Translations under genes and position numbers: made by a program
The notes under the pieces: model-generated
Databases searched by the model: none
Told to the model about the DNA's origin: nothing
What the model saw: the letters and a program-made list of their open reading frames with translations, nothing else
Shown here: positions 54,523 through 63,592 of the stretch, in pieces
How the letters are laid out: every line of letters begins with the position of its first letter
How positions within the stretch are numbered: the first letter of the stretch is position 1
Source: Paraburkholderia phenazinium
GTDB lineage: Bacteria; Pseudomonadota; Gammaproteobacteria; Burkholderiales; Burkholderiaceae
Assembly: GCF_900141745.1 (NCBI RefSeq)
Contig: NZ_FSRM01000001.1
Span: 868,001-932,000 of the forward strand
Direction: 5' to 3'
Length of the DNA: 64,000 bases

Positions 54523-55668
54523 TCATCGAAGTTTTTTCGCCAAGTCTTCTGCGCGCGGATGGTAATAGCGCATGAGCATGCGTGGATCTTTGTGGCCGGT
54601 GATCTTCGTTAGCTCGTGCATTGGGAAGATTGACGCTAAGCGCGATATGGCTTCGTGCCTAAGGTCATGAAAGCGGAGGTCTGTCAGAAGCTTCCCATCC
54701 GGCTGTCGGCCGGCGTTTCTGCATTCGTCGAGGTAGAACTTACGCGCACGCTCAACAGCACGCTCGAAGGCCCTAGTAACGGCGTCGCTACGAATATTGA
54801 ACACACTCCTCTTATCGTCGACTACCCCGTCACTTGTGGGGGCAACTTTGGGGGCATCCTTGGCTTCGTCGTGATTGTTTGTCAGGGCCTGAAGTACTGC
54901 GACGGCCCGGGGCGACAACGGCACGTCGCGGGAGTCCCCGTTCTTTGTGGCCGGCAGGTGTGCGACCCGGCGCTTAAGATCCACGTGCTCCCATCGCAGC
55001 GACACGATTTCTCCCCGGCGCATGGCCGTTTCGACAGCCAGCCAGATAATGGCGGGTAGCAGCGTCGAGCTGCTGGCTTCTACGACGCGCTCGAGTTCAC
55101 CATCCTGCGCGCCGCGCTCCGATTCGGTGTCGCTGGCATCTGAATCTTCTGTGCCGGGTTCGCCGGAGGCAATGCGCCGCGTCCGCGCGTTGTTTGGCTG
55201 CGGCTTCCGAACTAGCTCGACCGGATTCGACAGGCTTTCCATGCCCCATTCCTTGCGGGCGACGTTAAACACATGCGAGAGAACAGCCAGGCGGCGCAGA
55301 ACCGTAGCAGGTTTGTAGTCCTTTAACCATTCGTCCCGAAGTTTCGCCACGTCGGCGCTCCGGATCGTGGCTAGCGGCCGCTTCGCCAAGTCAACTGCCT
55401 TGCAGGTTTTCAGGACAGAAGATTCCTGTGCCGCCCCCTTCTTTGACAGCGAGACTTCTTCATCGTAGCGTTTCAGCGCCTCATAGAGCGTTGTCGCCTC
55501 GGCCTCGCTACGGCTGACCCATACACCGCGCGACATTTCCGATTCGATCATGTTGGCCCAGGCTTCCGCCTCGGCCTTGGTGGTAAAGGTCTTGCTTTGC
55601 GCGGGATAGCCGCGCCGGCGGACCTGTGCCTCCCATTGGTACTGCCCACGCTTTCGGATGGTCGGCAT
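54523..55668 (-). CDS. int: Element tyrosine integrase
   Basis: A 381-residue phage-type integrase. An N-terminal AP2-like arm-binding domain (YQWEAQVRRRGYPAQSKTF) is followed by a core-binding domain (TLYEALKRYDEEVSLSKKGA) and the catalytic domain with R (TAMRRGEIVSLRW), H-x-x-R (FHDLRHEA), H (TGHKDPR) and Y (MRYYHP). Two acidic insertions are odd: about residues 167-190 (EDSDASDTESE) and one near 270. The start at 55668 excludes an upstream extension that runs across attR. It lies 95 bases from the right att core and integrates the island into tRNA-Ala. Confidence 0.93.
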   Translation of the reverse strand: MPTIRKRGQYQWEAQVRRRGYPAQSKTFTTKAEAEAWANMIESEMSRGVWVSRSEAEATTLYEALKRYDEEVSLSKKGAAQESSVLKTCKAVDLAKRPLATIRSADVAKLRDEWLKDYKPATVLRRLAVLSHVFNVARKEWGMESLSNPVELVRKPQPNNARTRRIASGEPGTEDSDASDTESERGAQDGELERVVEASSSTLLPAIIWLAVETAMRRGEIVSLRWEHVDLKRRVAHLPATKNGDSRDVPLSPRAVAVLQALTNNHDEAKDAPKVAPTSDGVVDDKRSVFNIRSDAVTRAFERAVERARKFYLDECRNAGRQPDGKLLTDLRFHDLRHEAISRLASIFPMHELTKITGHKDPRMLMRYYHPRAEDLAKKLR

Positions 55669-55691
55669 TTCTCGATGCTCGCTCGAACGGA

Positions 55692-55709
55692 GTGTGGCAA
55701 TATTGTGGC
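55692..55709 (+). other. Right arm-type site, probable integrase binding
   Basis: GTGTGGCAATATTGTGGC, one base different from the left site at 26705-26722, 53 bases inside the right core and just upstream of int. Confidence 0.55.
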
Positions 55710-55762
55710 AAATAATCGGAGAAAGCGCTAGGAACTCTGTGTTTACTAAGGAGGTTTTTACA

Positions 55763-55800
55763 TTCGCAATGCGAAGGTCGGGAGTTCGATCCTCCTCCTC
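55763..55800 (+). repeat. attR, right end of the genomic island
   Basis: 38 bases identical to the tRNA-Ala 3' half at 26579-26616. The following bases CCACCA would finish the tRNA, but one base is missing relative to the intact copy, so the acceptor arm here would be 10 instead of 11 bases including CCA. Confidence 0.92.
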
Positions 55801-55817
55801 CCACCAACAAGAATTCG

Positions 55818-55851
55818 AAGGGTTACAGGTGATTCGCCTGTAACCCTTTTT
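55818..55851 (+). terminator. Displaced original terminator of the tRNA-Ala gene
   Basis: An 11-pair perfect stem AGGGTTACAGG / CCTGTAACCCT with a 7-base loop and TTTTT, 12 bases after the stranded CCA. It sits where a tRNA terminator should be, 29 kb from the tRNA body. Confidence 0.8.
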
Positions 55852-56345
55852 CATTTAGAGCTGTCCGTTGCTCAGCCAGGCTCTCCAGCAGAGCAAGGTA
55901 TCCGCGGATCAACATGGCGCTGTGAGGACATCGATCCTTTGCGATGCGTTTGCCGCAGAAGGCGACAGGAATTTCGTTATGAAGCTTTATGACGTGCCCG
56001 TGGCGGCAGTAGACGCAGAAGGCATGAGGGGCGGAGCCGCGTTCAAGGCACCGTTCAATTTCTCAGGGAAGGGCCAATTTGGGCAGGTCACCCTCTGTAG
56101 CGCGGCTCGACTCGTGGGACACCGATGCACGGATACACTGCCCACCTCTCCCGTCAATTAATACTCCCTGCGACCTAATCCCACCTCAAAAATATATTGG
56201 ACGTCTCACCGCTCCTCTCGCACTATTCACACATTCCCGCTTTAAACCCGCGCAGGCCATCGCGAGCCACCGCCCGCACCGCCGCCTCGCTCGCATCACC
56301 CAACCCAAATTCCAATAACCCCCGTCCCCAAGCACAAACACAACC
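55852..56345. other. Intergenic region before ilvD
   Basis: I see no supported gene in these 494 bases. The last 170 bases are C-rich and probably contain the ilvD leader. No -35/-10 pair is clear. Confidence 0.4.
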
Positions 56346-58208
56346 ATGCCTGACTATCGATCAAAAACCTCGACCCACGGCCGCAACATGGCCGGCGCCC
56401 GCGCCTTGTGGCGTGCCACGGGCATGAAGGACGGCGACTTCGGCAAGCCGATCATCGCGGTGGTCAACTCCTTCACGCAGTTCGTCCCGGGCCACGTGCA
56501 CCTGCGCGACCTCGGCGCACTGGTCGCAAAAGAAATCGAAGCAGCCGGCGGCGTCGCTAAAGAATTCAACACCATCGCCGTCGACGACGGCATCGCCATG
56601 GGCCACGGCGGCATGCTGTACTCGCTGCCGTCGCGCGAACTGATCGCTGACTCGGTCGAATACATGGTCAACGCGCATTGCGCCGACGCCATGGTCTGCA
56701 TCTCCAATTGCGACAAGATCACCCCCGGCATGCTGATGGCTGCCATGCGCCTGAACATCCCCGTCGTGTTCGTCTCCGGCGGTCCGATGGAAGCGGGCAA
56801 GGTGAAGTCGCCAACGGACGGCCAGGTGATCGCCAAGATCGACCTGATCGACGCGATGATCAAGGCGGGCGACTCGAGGGTCAGCGACGCGGAAGTGGCG
56901 GAAATCGAACGCAGCGCCTGCCCGACGTGCGGCTCCTGCTCGGGCATGTTCACCGCGAATTCGATGAATTGCCTGACGGAAGCCATCGGCCTGGCGTTGC
57001 CCGGCAACGGTACGATCGTGGCCACGCATGCATGGCGTAAGGGTCTGTTCGAGCAGGCCGGCCGCCTGGTGGTGGACCTTTGCCGTCGCTACTATCAGGA
57101 AGACGACGCTTCGGTTCTGCCGCGCAGCATCGCCAGCAAGCAGGCATTCGAGAATGCCATGGCGCTCGACGTCGCTATGGGTGGTTCGACCAATACCGTG
57201 CTGCATCTGCTGGCAGCCGCGCAGGAAGGTGGCGTCGATTTCACGATGTCCGATATTGATCGCATCTCGCGCAAAGTGCCGTGTCTGTGCAAGGTAGCGC
57301 CCGCCACCGACAAATTCCATATCGAAGACGTGCATCGTGCCGGCGGCATTCCCGGCATTCTTGGCGAACTCGCGCGTGCGGAACTGCTGGACCTGTCGTG
57401 CGGCAACGTGCATAGCGGCACGCTGGGCAATGCGATCGCCAAATGGGACGTCGCCGGTGGCGCGGGCGAAGAAGCACAGAAGCTTTTCCGCGCGGCCCCG
57501 GGCGGCATTCCTACCACCGTCGCGTTCAGCCAGGAAGCCACCTTTACTTCGCTGGATACCGATCGCAAGACCGGCTGTATCCGCAGCAAGCAGAACGCAT
57601 ATTCGAAAGACGGCGGTCTCGCAGTGCTATACGGCAACCTCGCGGAGAAGGGCTGCATCGTCAAGACCGCGGGCGTCGACGAATCGCAATGGGTGTTCTC
57701 CGGCCGCGCGCGCGTCTTCGAGAGTCAGGACGATGCCGTCGAAGCCATTCTCGGCGACAAGGTTGTCGCGGGCGATGTGGTCGTGATCCGCTATGAAGGT
57801 CCCAAGGGCGGTCCCGGCATGCAGGAAATGCTTTACCCCACGTCCTATCTGAAATCCAAGGGGCTGGGCAAGAGCTGCGCGCTGTTTACCGACGGCCGTT
57901 TCTCGGGCGGTTCGTCCGGGCTGGTGATCGGTCACGCGTCGCCGGAAGCAGCTGAAGGCGGCACGATCGGTCTGGTGGAAGAGGGCGACGTAATCGAGAT
58001 CGACATCCCCAATCGCAAGATGCACCTGGCTGTGTCGAACGAGGAACTCGCACGCCGTCGCGCAGCCATGGAGGCACGTGGCGCTCAGGCCTGGCTGCCG
58101 GCGAATCGTGAACGCGTGGTATCGCAAGCGTTGCAGGCCTACGCCGCGCTGGCGACCTCGGCCGATCGCGGCGCGGTGCGGGACATCTCGCAACTCAAGC
58201 GCAAGTGA
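56346..58208 (+). CDS. ilvD: Dihydroxy-acid dehydratase
   Basis: A 620-residue Fe-S dehydratase, close in length to E. coli IlvD (616). It turns 2,3-dihydroxy-isovalerate and -methylvalerate into 2-oxo acids, the third step of valine and isoleucine synthesis. Cluster and metal residues are visible in [14 protein letters not shown] and [17 protein letters not shown]; the C-terminal signature is [17 protein letters not shown]. The start [20 protein letters not shown] (described) is canonical. A terminator follows at 58266-58299. Confidence 0.97.
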   Translation: MPDYRSKTSTHGRNMAGARALWRATGMKDGDFGKPIIAVVNSFTQFVPGHVHLRDLGALVAKEIEAAGGVAKEFNTIAVDDGIAMGHGGMLYSLPSRELIADSVEYMVNAHCADAMVCISNCDKITPGMLMAAMRLNIPVVFVSGGPMEAGKVKSPTDGQVIAKIDLIDAMIKAGDSRVSDAEVAEIERSACPTCGSCSGMFTANSMNCLTEAIGLALPGNGTIVATHAWRKGLFEQAGRLVVDLCRRYYQEDDASVLPRSIASKQAFENAMALDVAMGGSTNTVLHLLAAAQEGGVDFTMSDIDRISRKVPCLCKVAPATDKFHIEDVHRAGGIPGILGELARAELLDLSCGNVHSGTLGNAIAKWDVAGGAGEEAQKLFRAAPGGIPTTVAFSQEATFTSLDTDRKTGCIRSKQNAYSKDGGLAVLYGNLAEKGCIVKTAGVDESQWVFSGRARVFESQDDAVEAILGDKVVAGDVVVIRYEGPKGGPGMQEMLYPTSYLKSKGLGKSCALFTDGRFSGGSSGLVIGHASPEAAEGGTIGLVEEGDVIEIDIPNRKMHLAVSNEELARRRAAMEARGAQAWLPANRERVVSQALQAYAALATSADRGAVRDISQLKRK

Positions 58209-58265
58209 TACGCAAAGGCCCTGTCGTCAGTCACAACACGATCAGGTAAAGCGGTCGGGGTAAAG

Positions 58266-58299
58266 CGATGGATAGGCGAGTACGGCCTATCCATCGTTT
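58266..58299 (+). terminator. Rho-independent terminator after ilvD
   Basis: A perfect 12-pair stem CGATGGATAGGC / GCCTATCCATCG with a 7-base loop and a short TTT tract, 57 bases past the stop. Confidence 0.75.
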
Positions 58300-58352
58300 A
58301 TCTTTGGGCCGCCCTCGGCGCTACGCGAACAGTCCGTTCGCTCCGCCTGCCT

Positions 58353-58799
58353 TCACTGCCGAATCTCAGCTTCCACCAGCATGATCAGCAACGTAAGCGA
58401 CTCTTGCCATCCGAGATAGCAGGCCTCAGCAGGAATCACTTCGGGTATCCCTTCCTGGATCACGTTCAGTTCGGTTCCGACAATCACGGGCCGTAGGGAC
58501 ACCGTTGTCTGCATCACGCCCGGCAAGTTTGGATCATCGAATCTGCCGGTGTATCGAATGCGTTCGTGCGGCACCAGTTCGAGATACTCCCCACCGAAAG
58601 AATGGCTGTCACCCGTCGTGAAATTCGTGAACGACGCATGGTAGCTGCCGCCCTCCCTGGCATCCAGTTGATGAACCTTGCAGGTAAATCCATTCGGTGG
58701 AAGCCACTTGGCCAGGGCATCTGCGTCCAGGAACGCACGATAGATACGCTCGGACGTGGCACGGATCACGCGGTGAAGACGGACGGTCTGGTTAGGCAT
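58353..58799 (-). CDS. SRPBCC / AHSA1-like protein
   Basis: A 148-residue START-like fold protein. RATSERIYRAFLDADALAKW at the N-terminus and SFGGEYLELVPHERIRYTGRF are typical of the AHSA1 (activator of Hsp90 ATPase-like) branch of SRPBCC. LGWQESLTLLIMLVE at the end forms the long C-terminal helix. Such proteins bind small hydrophobic ligands; function is unknown. The start at 58799 has GGAG eight bases upstream. Confidence 0.85.
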   Translation of the reverse strand: MPNQTVRLHRVIRATSERIYRAFLDADALAKWLPPNGFTCKVHQLDAREGGSYHASFTNFTTGDSHSFGGEYLELVPHERIRYTGRFDDPNLPGVMQTTVSLRPVIVGTELNVIQEGIPEVIPAEACYLGWQESLTLLIMLVEAEIRQ

Positions 58800-59010
58800 C
58801 ATTGGCTCCGGAAATGGAGGGAGGACCCCTCCGATCCTATACGACGCGTGAAGCGTCGTGGAATCGACATGCGCGATCCATTTAAGGTACACGGAACATC
58901 AATCGGGACGCTGAAAACCAGCAACAATAGGGATTTGAGGTATTTTTTCTAGGTTACGAAAGGGCAGCCTGGTTCAACGTCTCCAAGCACCAAGCGGACA
59001 TCGACGCGAT

Positions 59011-59823
59011 TCACTGCGCCGCAACCGCGCATCCAGCCTCAGTGAGCGCCGTGCGGGCATGGCTGCGCAGATCGTCACTGGCAAGCGGTGCATCCGGACT
59101 ACGCACCCACGCCGCGATCCTGAGCTTTGCGCCGCCCGACTTCGGATAGCTCGCCACCGTAACAACCGGAGCAAGCGTCGTCCCGCTCAACACGCGCGGC
59201 TCGTCCGCCACCAGTTTTTTCAGTTCGCCAATCGCCGCATCGACGTCCTTGCGCTGCGCCAGGTCCACATCCACTTCAATACGCTGCGTGCCGCCGCTGC
59301 TGTAGTTGATGACAGGGTTACTCCAGATCGTGCTGTTCGGCACGAACACGGCATTGCCGTCGCTACGTTCGATGCGTGTGGTGAAGAGTCCAACCTCCCG
59401 CACGATGCCGGCGGCGGCCCCACTGCCTTCGATCACGTCACCGGCACGGAATGGCCGCAGCATCAGCAGCATGATGCCCGCGGCAATGTTCTGCAGTGTG
59501 CCCTGCAGCGCCAGCCCGATTGCGAGGCCGGCGGCGCCGAGTACCGCCAGCACGCTCGCCGTCGCAATGCCTACCTCGCTCAACGCCGCGATGAATACCA
59601 CCACCCGCACCGCCCACGTTCCCATTGCCTTGAGCATGGGGCCGAGGGTGGGATCTGCCCGAGTGTGCGCAAAGGCCTTGGCGAACATCGAGCCGATCCG
59701 GTTCGAAAGCCACCAGCCGACGGCGATGATCAGGGCGGCAACGACCAGGTGCAGCATGTCGTGTGCGACCGTCACGATCAGTGACGGCTGGAAATGCAGG
59801 AGTCTTGTCAGGAAATCGTCCAT
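59011..59823 (-). CDS. Small-conductance mechanosensitive channel (MscS family)
   Basis: A 270-residue inner-membrane protein with three N-terminal helices. The pore helix is about SVLAVLGAAGLAIGLALQGTLQNIAAG, followed by MLLMLRPFRAGDVIEG, the MscS beta domain entry, and NSTIWSNPVINYSS, the conserved P-N motif. It opens under hypo-osmotic tension. The length is close to E. coli MscS (286). Confidence 0.92.
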   Translation of the reverse strand: MDDFLTRLLHFQPSLIVTVAHDMLHLVVAALIIAVGWWLSNRIGSMFAKAFAHTRADPTLGPMLKAMGTWAVRVVVFIAALSEVGIATASVLAVLGAAGLAIGLALQGTLQNIAAGIMLLMLRPFRAGDVIEGSGAAAGIVREVGLFTTRIERSDGNAVFVPNSTIWSNPVINYSSGGTQRIEVDVDLAQRKDVDAAIGELKKLVADEPRVLSGTTLAPVVTVASYPKSGGAKLRIAAWVRSPDAPLASDDLRSHARTALTEAGCAVAAQ

Positions 59824-60159
59824 CGCTCGATCTCGCTCTTTTCGCAGGGGATATATACCCTGACGCGCTTTACGCGAATATGTTCCCGCCTAAGGAGCGC
59901 GAACCTGTATACACGCCACGCATCGCGCGCGTTGCGCCATCTTGCGCGAGAAAAAGCGGAATCTCATGGTCAGCTCTACCGCGCGGTAAGCATTGCGCGT
60001 CAGGTTGACCGGTCCGCTTGAGAAGGGCAGTCTTTCTGAGTGACGCACTCAATGCACAGAGCTGCTTCGATAGCCTGCATCGAGATCAATGCGTCCAATG
60101 CATAGTGCCGCACAATTTCCTATGCTTAAGACGTCACTTCGGTGCGTGCGGAGATCCCT

Positions 60160-60498
60160 ATGAAAGGCAGTCAATTGACCGTGTTTGCGGACAACCAGAG
60201 TCGTCGCAAAGGTCATATGACGGTCGCAAGGTGGATACTCGATCAAACGACGCGGGCCGGCATCATCGGTGCGACGGTGATCGATGTGAGCGAGAGCGTC
60301 GATGTGCGCGGCAAGTATCATGCGGCGGGGTTCTTCGAGCTGATCGACCAGCCGGTGGTCGTCACGGTGGCCTCGGATGATGGACGTATCGATGCGCTGC
60401 TCGAGCGTCTGCGGGAAGGCGGTGTGCGACTCTTCTACACGCGCTGTCCGGTCGAATACGAAGTGCTTGGGGTGAGTGAGGCAGAAGGGCGCGAATGA
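60160..60498 (+). CDS. DUF190 family protein
   Basis: A 112-residue protein of the DUF190 family, which has a PII-like ferredoxin fold. GSQLTVFADNQSRRKGHMTVARWILDQT (residues 3-30, described) and GIIGATVIDVSE match the family. Such proteins often lie next to CrcB fluoride channels; none is next to it here. The GGAG site precedes ATG 60160. A paralogue follows at 60585. Confidence 0.82.
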   Translation: MKGSQLTVFADNQSRRKGHMTVARWILDQTTRAGIIGATVIDVSESVDVRGKYHAAGFFELIDQPVVVTVASDDGRIDALLERLREGGVRLFYTRCPVEYEVLGVSEAEGRE

Positions 60499-60584
60499 CG
60501 GATCGGGTTGTGCCTGCTAGCGGCTGCCGTGCGTAAGCCGCGATTGTGCAACGCGCTTAACGAACTTGATGACGTGGCAGCATC

Positions 60585-60926
60585 ATGAACGGCTATCAAC
60601 TGACGTTCTACACAGAGAAGAACCGCAAACACGGCCATCAGACCGTGTGCGAATGGCTGCTGCATCAGGTCCGCGAACTCGGCATCTGCGGTGCGACGGT
60701 CATCAGTTGTTCGGAGGGCATCGGCCATGCCGGAGCACGTCACGCTGCGCACGTGCTTCGGCTTACCGATCAGCCGCTCCAGATCATTCTCGCCGTAACC
60801 GAAGAGGAAGCCGGGAAACTGCTCGATCTCGTGCGGGCCGAGCGGGTGCACGTGTTCTACGTGCGCTTCCCGGTCGAATTCGACATCATCGCGGGCGACC
60901 CGCTCAGTTCGCAACATACCCCGTAG
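60585..60926 (+). CDS. DUF190 family protein, second copy
   Basis: A 113-residue paralogue of the preceding gene: GYQLTFYTEKNRKHGHQTVCEWLLHQV (residues 3-29, described), GICGATVISCSEG, then VRFPVEFDII, which parallels CPVEYEVLG in copy one. It probably forms a regulator pair with it. The 3' end overlaps the convergent lipoprotein gene by 23 bases. Confidence 0.82.
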   Translation: MNGYQLTFYTEKNRKHGHQTVCEWLLHQVRELGICGATVISCSEGIGHAGARHAAHVLRLTDQPLQIILAVTEEEAGKLLDLVRAERVHVFYVRFPVEFDIIAGDPLSSQHTP

Positions 60927-62853
60927 GCGTCGTGACATTCGCCTTGGCGACCGTCGCATTGTTCGACACCACATACACCGGCGCTTCGGTCAGATTCAGC
61001 GTCAACGTGCCGTTGGTGTAGCTCATCGTCAGCGGATTGCCCATCATGTCGATGACTTTCACATTGCCGCTGGTCCCTGGCGCATCCACGGTGAGGCTGT
61101 AAGGCACGCTATACGTCGAGCTGAATCCGCTGCTCGCGCTCCACACGTTGTTGTTGTGAGTCCAGAGCGCCGTGATCACTGCACCGTTGCCGAGTTGCTG
61201 GAAGGAGTACGCGTAGACACCGGATGGTGTGCCGTTCACTGGCCCCAGTGTGTTGGTGCCGTCCAGAACGTGCGTCAGCGCGCTCACTGCCATTGCGGCC
61301 GGCTTCGGGCTGATGTTGGTGGCGCCGAACGCGCCTTGCGCGTCGGCGAGATCGAAGAACGTGCCGTAGCCCACCTCATTCGGGTAGTCCGCGCCATAGA
61401 ACACGTAGGTCTGATCGACACCTTCGCCCAGCATGATGATGTGTGTGCGGGCAACCACCGCCGCTTGCGCGAACAGGACGTTGGCGGTCGGGTAGTTCGG
61501 GCCGTACGACGTGCCCAGGTCATAGCTGATGCCCACTTCGGTCTGGAACAGCTTCATGCCGGGCTTATAGTCCGTTGTCATCTCCGTGCGCAGCGCGCGA
61601 ATCTCGTTCATCAGCGCGTTGGCGGCGTTCGCAGGCGTCGGGTCCGTTGCAAGGCGCTCCGGCGGATGCGAAGGCGAAGTGCCCGCATCGTAGTAGCCGT
61701 GGGTCGAGATGCCGTCGATATAGTTGCCGAAGCCAAGCGACGCGATGCGCTGCAGGCGCGTGGTCGTAAGCGACGGGAACGCGTCGGTCGGCCCCATCAC
61801 CACCGCATGCGGGTCGGTGGAGTGAATGCCCTGATACACCGATTGATACAGCGCGACGAAATTGGCGTCGGTGTCGTTCCATAACGAGTTCGGTTCCCAC
61901 GTCACCTGGTAGTAGTTGTTCGACTGGGTGGGGAAATACGTAGTGCGAATCGTATTGGACTCCGTACCCACGCGGCTCATGTAGTTTTGATAGTACGAGA
62001 GGCTGGTCGGCGGGTTGGTGTCGTCCTCGAACGCACCGGTCGGGCTTGCCCAGGCCGGAATGCCGTCCAGACGGATCAGGCGCATTACCTTGCCCGACGT
62101 ATAAAACGGGTCGAGGTTATTCGCGGCCGGGTTGAACGTGTTTGCCGCGTTTGGCTCCATCGTCGAGAGCTGGCGGCTGTCGATCGTCGACGAAATGCCG
62201 AGGTCGGCCAGCAACGGCCCGTTGTCGTTCTCACCCTGCATGCCGAAGCGATGCTCGTCCTGTGACGCATAGGTCACCGCGGGTACGGTGCCGGACAGAT
62301 TGGGAAGGACACCGAACGAGGCGATACCGGTGGGACGTGTGCCCTCTGAAGGCAACTGGCCGCCGTTGGCGGCTAGCGTCGCGGAAGCCGCGAAATAGCC
62401 GGCGAGCGTCGAGGTGCAGTTGAGCGTGGTGGTGACCGGTCCGCTCGCGACGGCAAAGCTGCCGCTCGCTGCGACGTTGCCCAACTGGTCGCTGACAGCC
62501 CAGTTCACTTTGTCCGCGGACGGTGCGTTGGTGGTAAAGGCAAGCTGGAACGTGCTACCCGACGCAAACATACGGGTGGCGTCGGCGCTCGGCGTATCGG
62601 CGGAAATCAGGGCGCTACTTGCTGCTGTGCTCGAACTGGTCGGCGATTGGCAGGACATTGTTTCGCCCGCGCTGGTGTTGGCGGTCAGCGAGGTGCTGGC
62701 GGTGCCGCTGGAGCTGGTGCCGTTGCTGGTGCTGGTGCCGTTATTGTTGACGGTGGCACTCGTGCCGCTGGATCCGCTGCCGGATCCGCCACCGCCGCCG
62801 CAGCCTGCGAGTACCAGTAGCAATGAGGAGAGCAATAACGAATGAGATTTCAT
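60904..62853 (-). CDS. Secreted lipoprotein with clan-A glycoside-hydrolase-like domain
   Basis: A 649-residue lipoprotein. The lipobox is VLAGCGGG, followed by about 60 residues of Gly/Ser/Thr linker and an Ig-like part (to about 165). A TIM-barrel-like domain spans about 200-530: YYQVTWEPNSLW has a Glu-Pro-Asn in the place of the NEP acid/base motif, and KLFQTEVGISYDLG has a candidate nucleophile Glu. A beta-sandwich tail ends the protein. These are features of GH clan A (such as GH39 or GH79), but the family is uncertain. It is probably an exposed polysaccharide hydrolase. Confidence 0.6.
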   Translation of the reverse strand: MKSHSLLLSSLLLVLAGCGGGGGSGSGSSGTSATVNNNGTSTSNGTSSSGTASTSLTANTSAGETMSCQSPTSSSTAASSALISADTPSADATRMFASGSTFQLAFTTNAPSADKVNWAVSDQLGNVAASGSFAVASGPVTTTLNCTSTLAGYFAASATLAANGGQLPSEGTRPTGIASFGVLPNLSGTVPAVTYASQDEHRFGMQGENDNGPLLADLGISSTIDSRQLSTMEPNAANTFNPAANNLDPFYTSGKVMRLIRLDGIPAWASPTGAFEDDTNPPTSLSYYQNYMSRVGTESNTIRTTYFPTQSNNYYQVTWEPNSLWNDTDANFVALYQSVYQGIHSTDPHAVVMGPTDAFPSLTTTRLQRIASLGFGNYIDGISTHGYYDAGTSPSHPPERLATDPTPANAANALMNEIRALRTEMTTDYKPGMKLFQTEVGISYDLGTSYGPNYPTANVLFAQAAVVARTHIIMLGEGVDQTYVFYGADYPNEVGYGTFFDLADAQGAFGATNISPKPAAMAVSALTHVLDGTNTLGPVNGTPSGVYAYSFQQLGNGAVITALWTHNNNVWSASSGFSSTYSVPYSLTVDAPGTSGNVKVIDMMGNPLTMSYTNGTLTLNLTEAPVYVVSNNATVAKANVTTPTGYVAN

Positions 62854-63592
62854 CTGTGAGGCGAAAATTTAGGAATACTGATCCATCGGGCGTTTCGCGT
62901 CGTGCGAGGCGCTTCGTGGATCCAATTCGGGTTTGACGTCAGGCACGCGATGTCGAGGCTGAACCTCGTCCGACCGCTGCCCGCAGATATCGGGGTTCGA
63001 GACGTGGGGGACCGACAGTTAGCGCGTCATACGTGCGCCAGCGTGGCATTCGTATGAACGATCGAAGTAGCGCCGGATGTCGTCGCGGACGCATCTGGCG
63101 TGTAGCCAAACGTTTGCGCTGCTAGGCCGAAACCGCCGTGCAAAGTAAGGTAACTATCAACTCAATTGCGCGGTAGACCACATACTCGAACTTACCGATG
63201 TGTTAACGGCTCGTCTTTCGCGAAGTGAATCCTACCGAATTGATTTTTTTAGGTCTGCAAAAAATACGTAACGAGCTGTAACGTATGAACAATGCCTGAT
63301 TTATGGGGCTAAAAATGCACTAAGGCCGTGAATAAAGGGTCAATCGCTATTCATATCCTCCGCTATTAGAGATGTTTTGAGAGAAAACTGGTGTGCCACT
63401 TTTTATGTTGGATACCTAAATATAATGCCGGGTTCACGAGTGGTATTTTCATCATATTTCAACTCTCTTTCAGTCGATTTGAAACTGTCAGGTTATGGCC
63501 GCTTTTGGCTAGTGAAAAAGAGACTCGTGCCAGCTTCACATTTTTCTTGAAAAAGTCGCTCCTCGTGTTTATGATTGAGTGTTCACTCATTT
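62854..63592. promoter_or_regulatory. AT-rich intergenic region between divergent genes
   Basis: These 739 bases have no supported gene. The last 400 are strongly AT-rich. They hold the promoters of the divergent lipoprotein gene and the TetR regulator, but no hexamers can be assigned with confidence. Confidence 0.4.
63576..63589. promoter_or_regulatory. Probable TetR operator
   Basis: TGAGTG-TT-CACTCA, a perfect inverted repeat just before the TetR coding region, the usual type of autoregulatory site for this family. Confidence 0.6.

Noticed and set aside
55669..55854. N-terminal extension of the element integrase across attR
   Set aside because: It would translate the att core and the terminator, and the family start MPTIRKRGQYQWEAQ is at 55668.
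55868..56161. Possible gene before ilvD
   Set aside because: No ribosome site, no recognisable motifs, and it starts right behind the displaced terminator.
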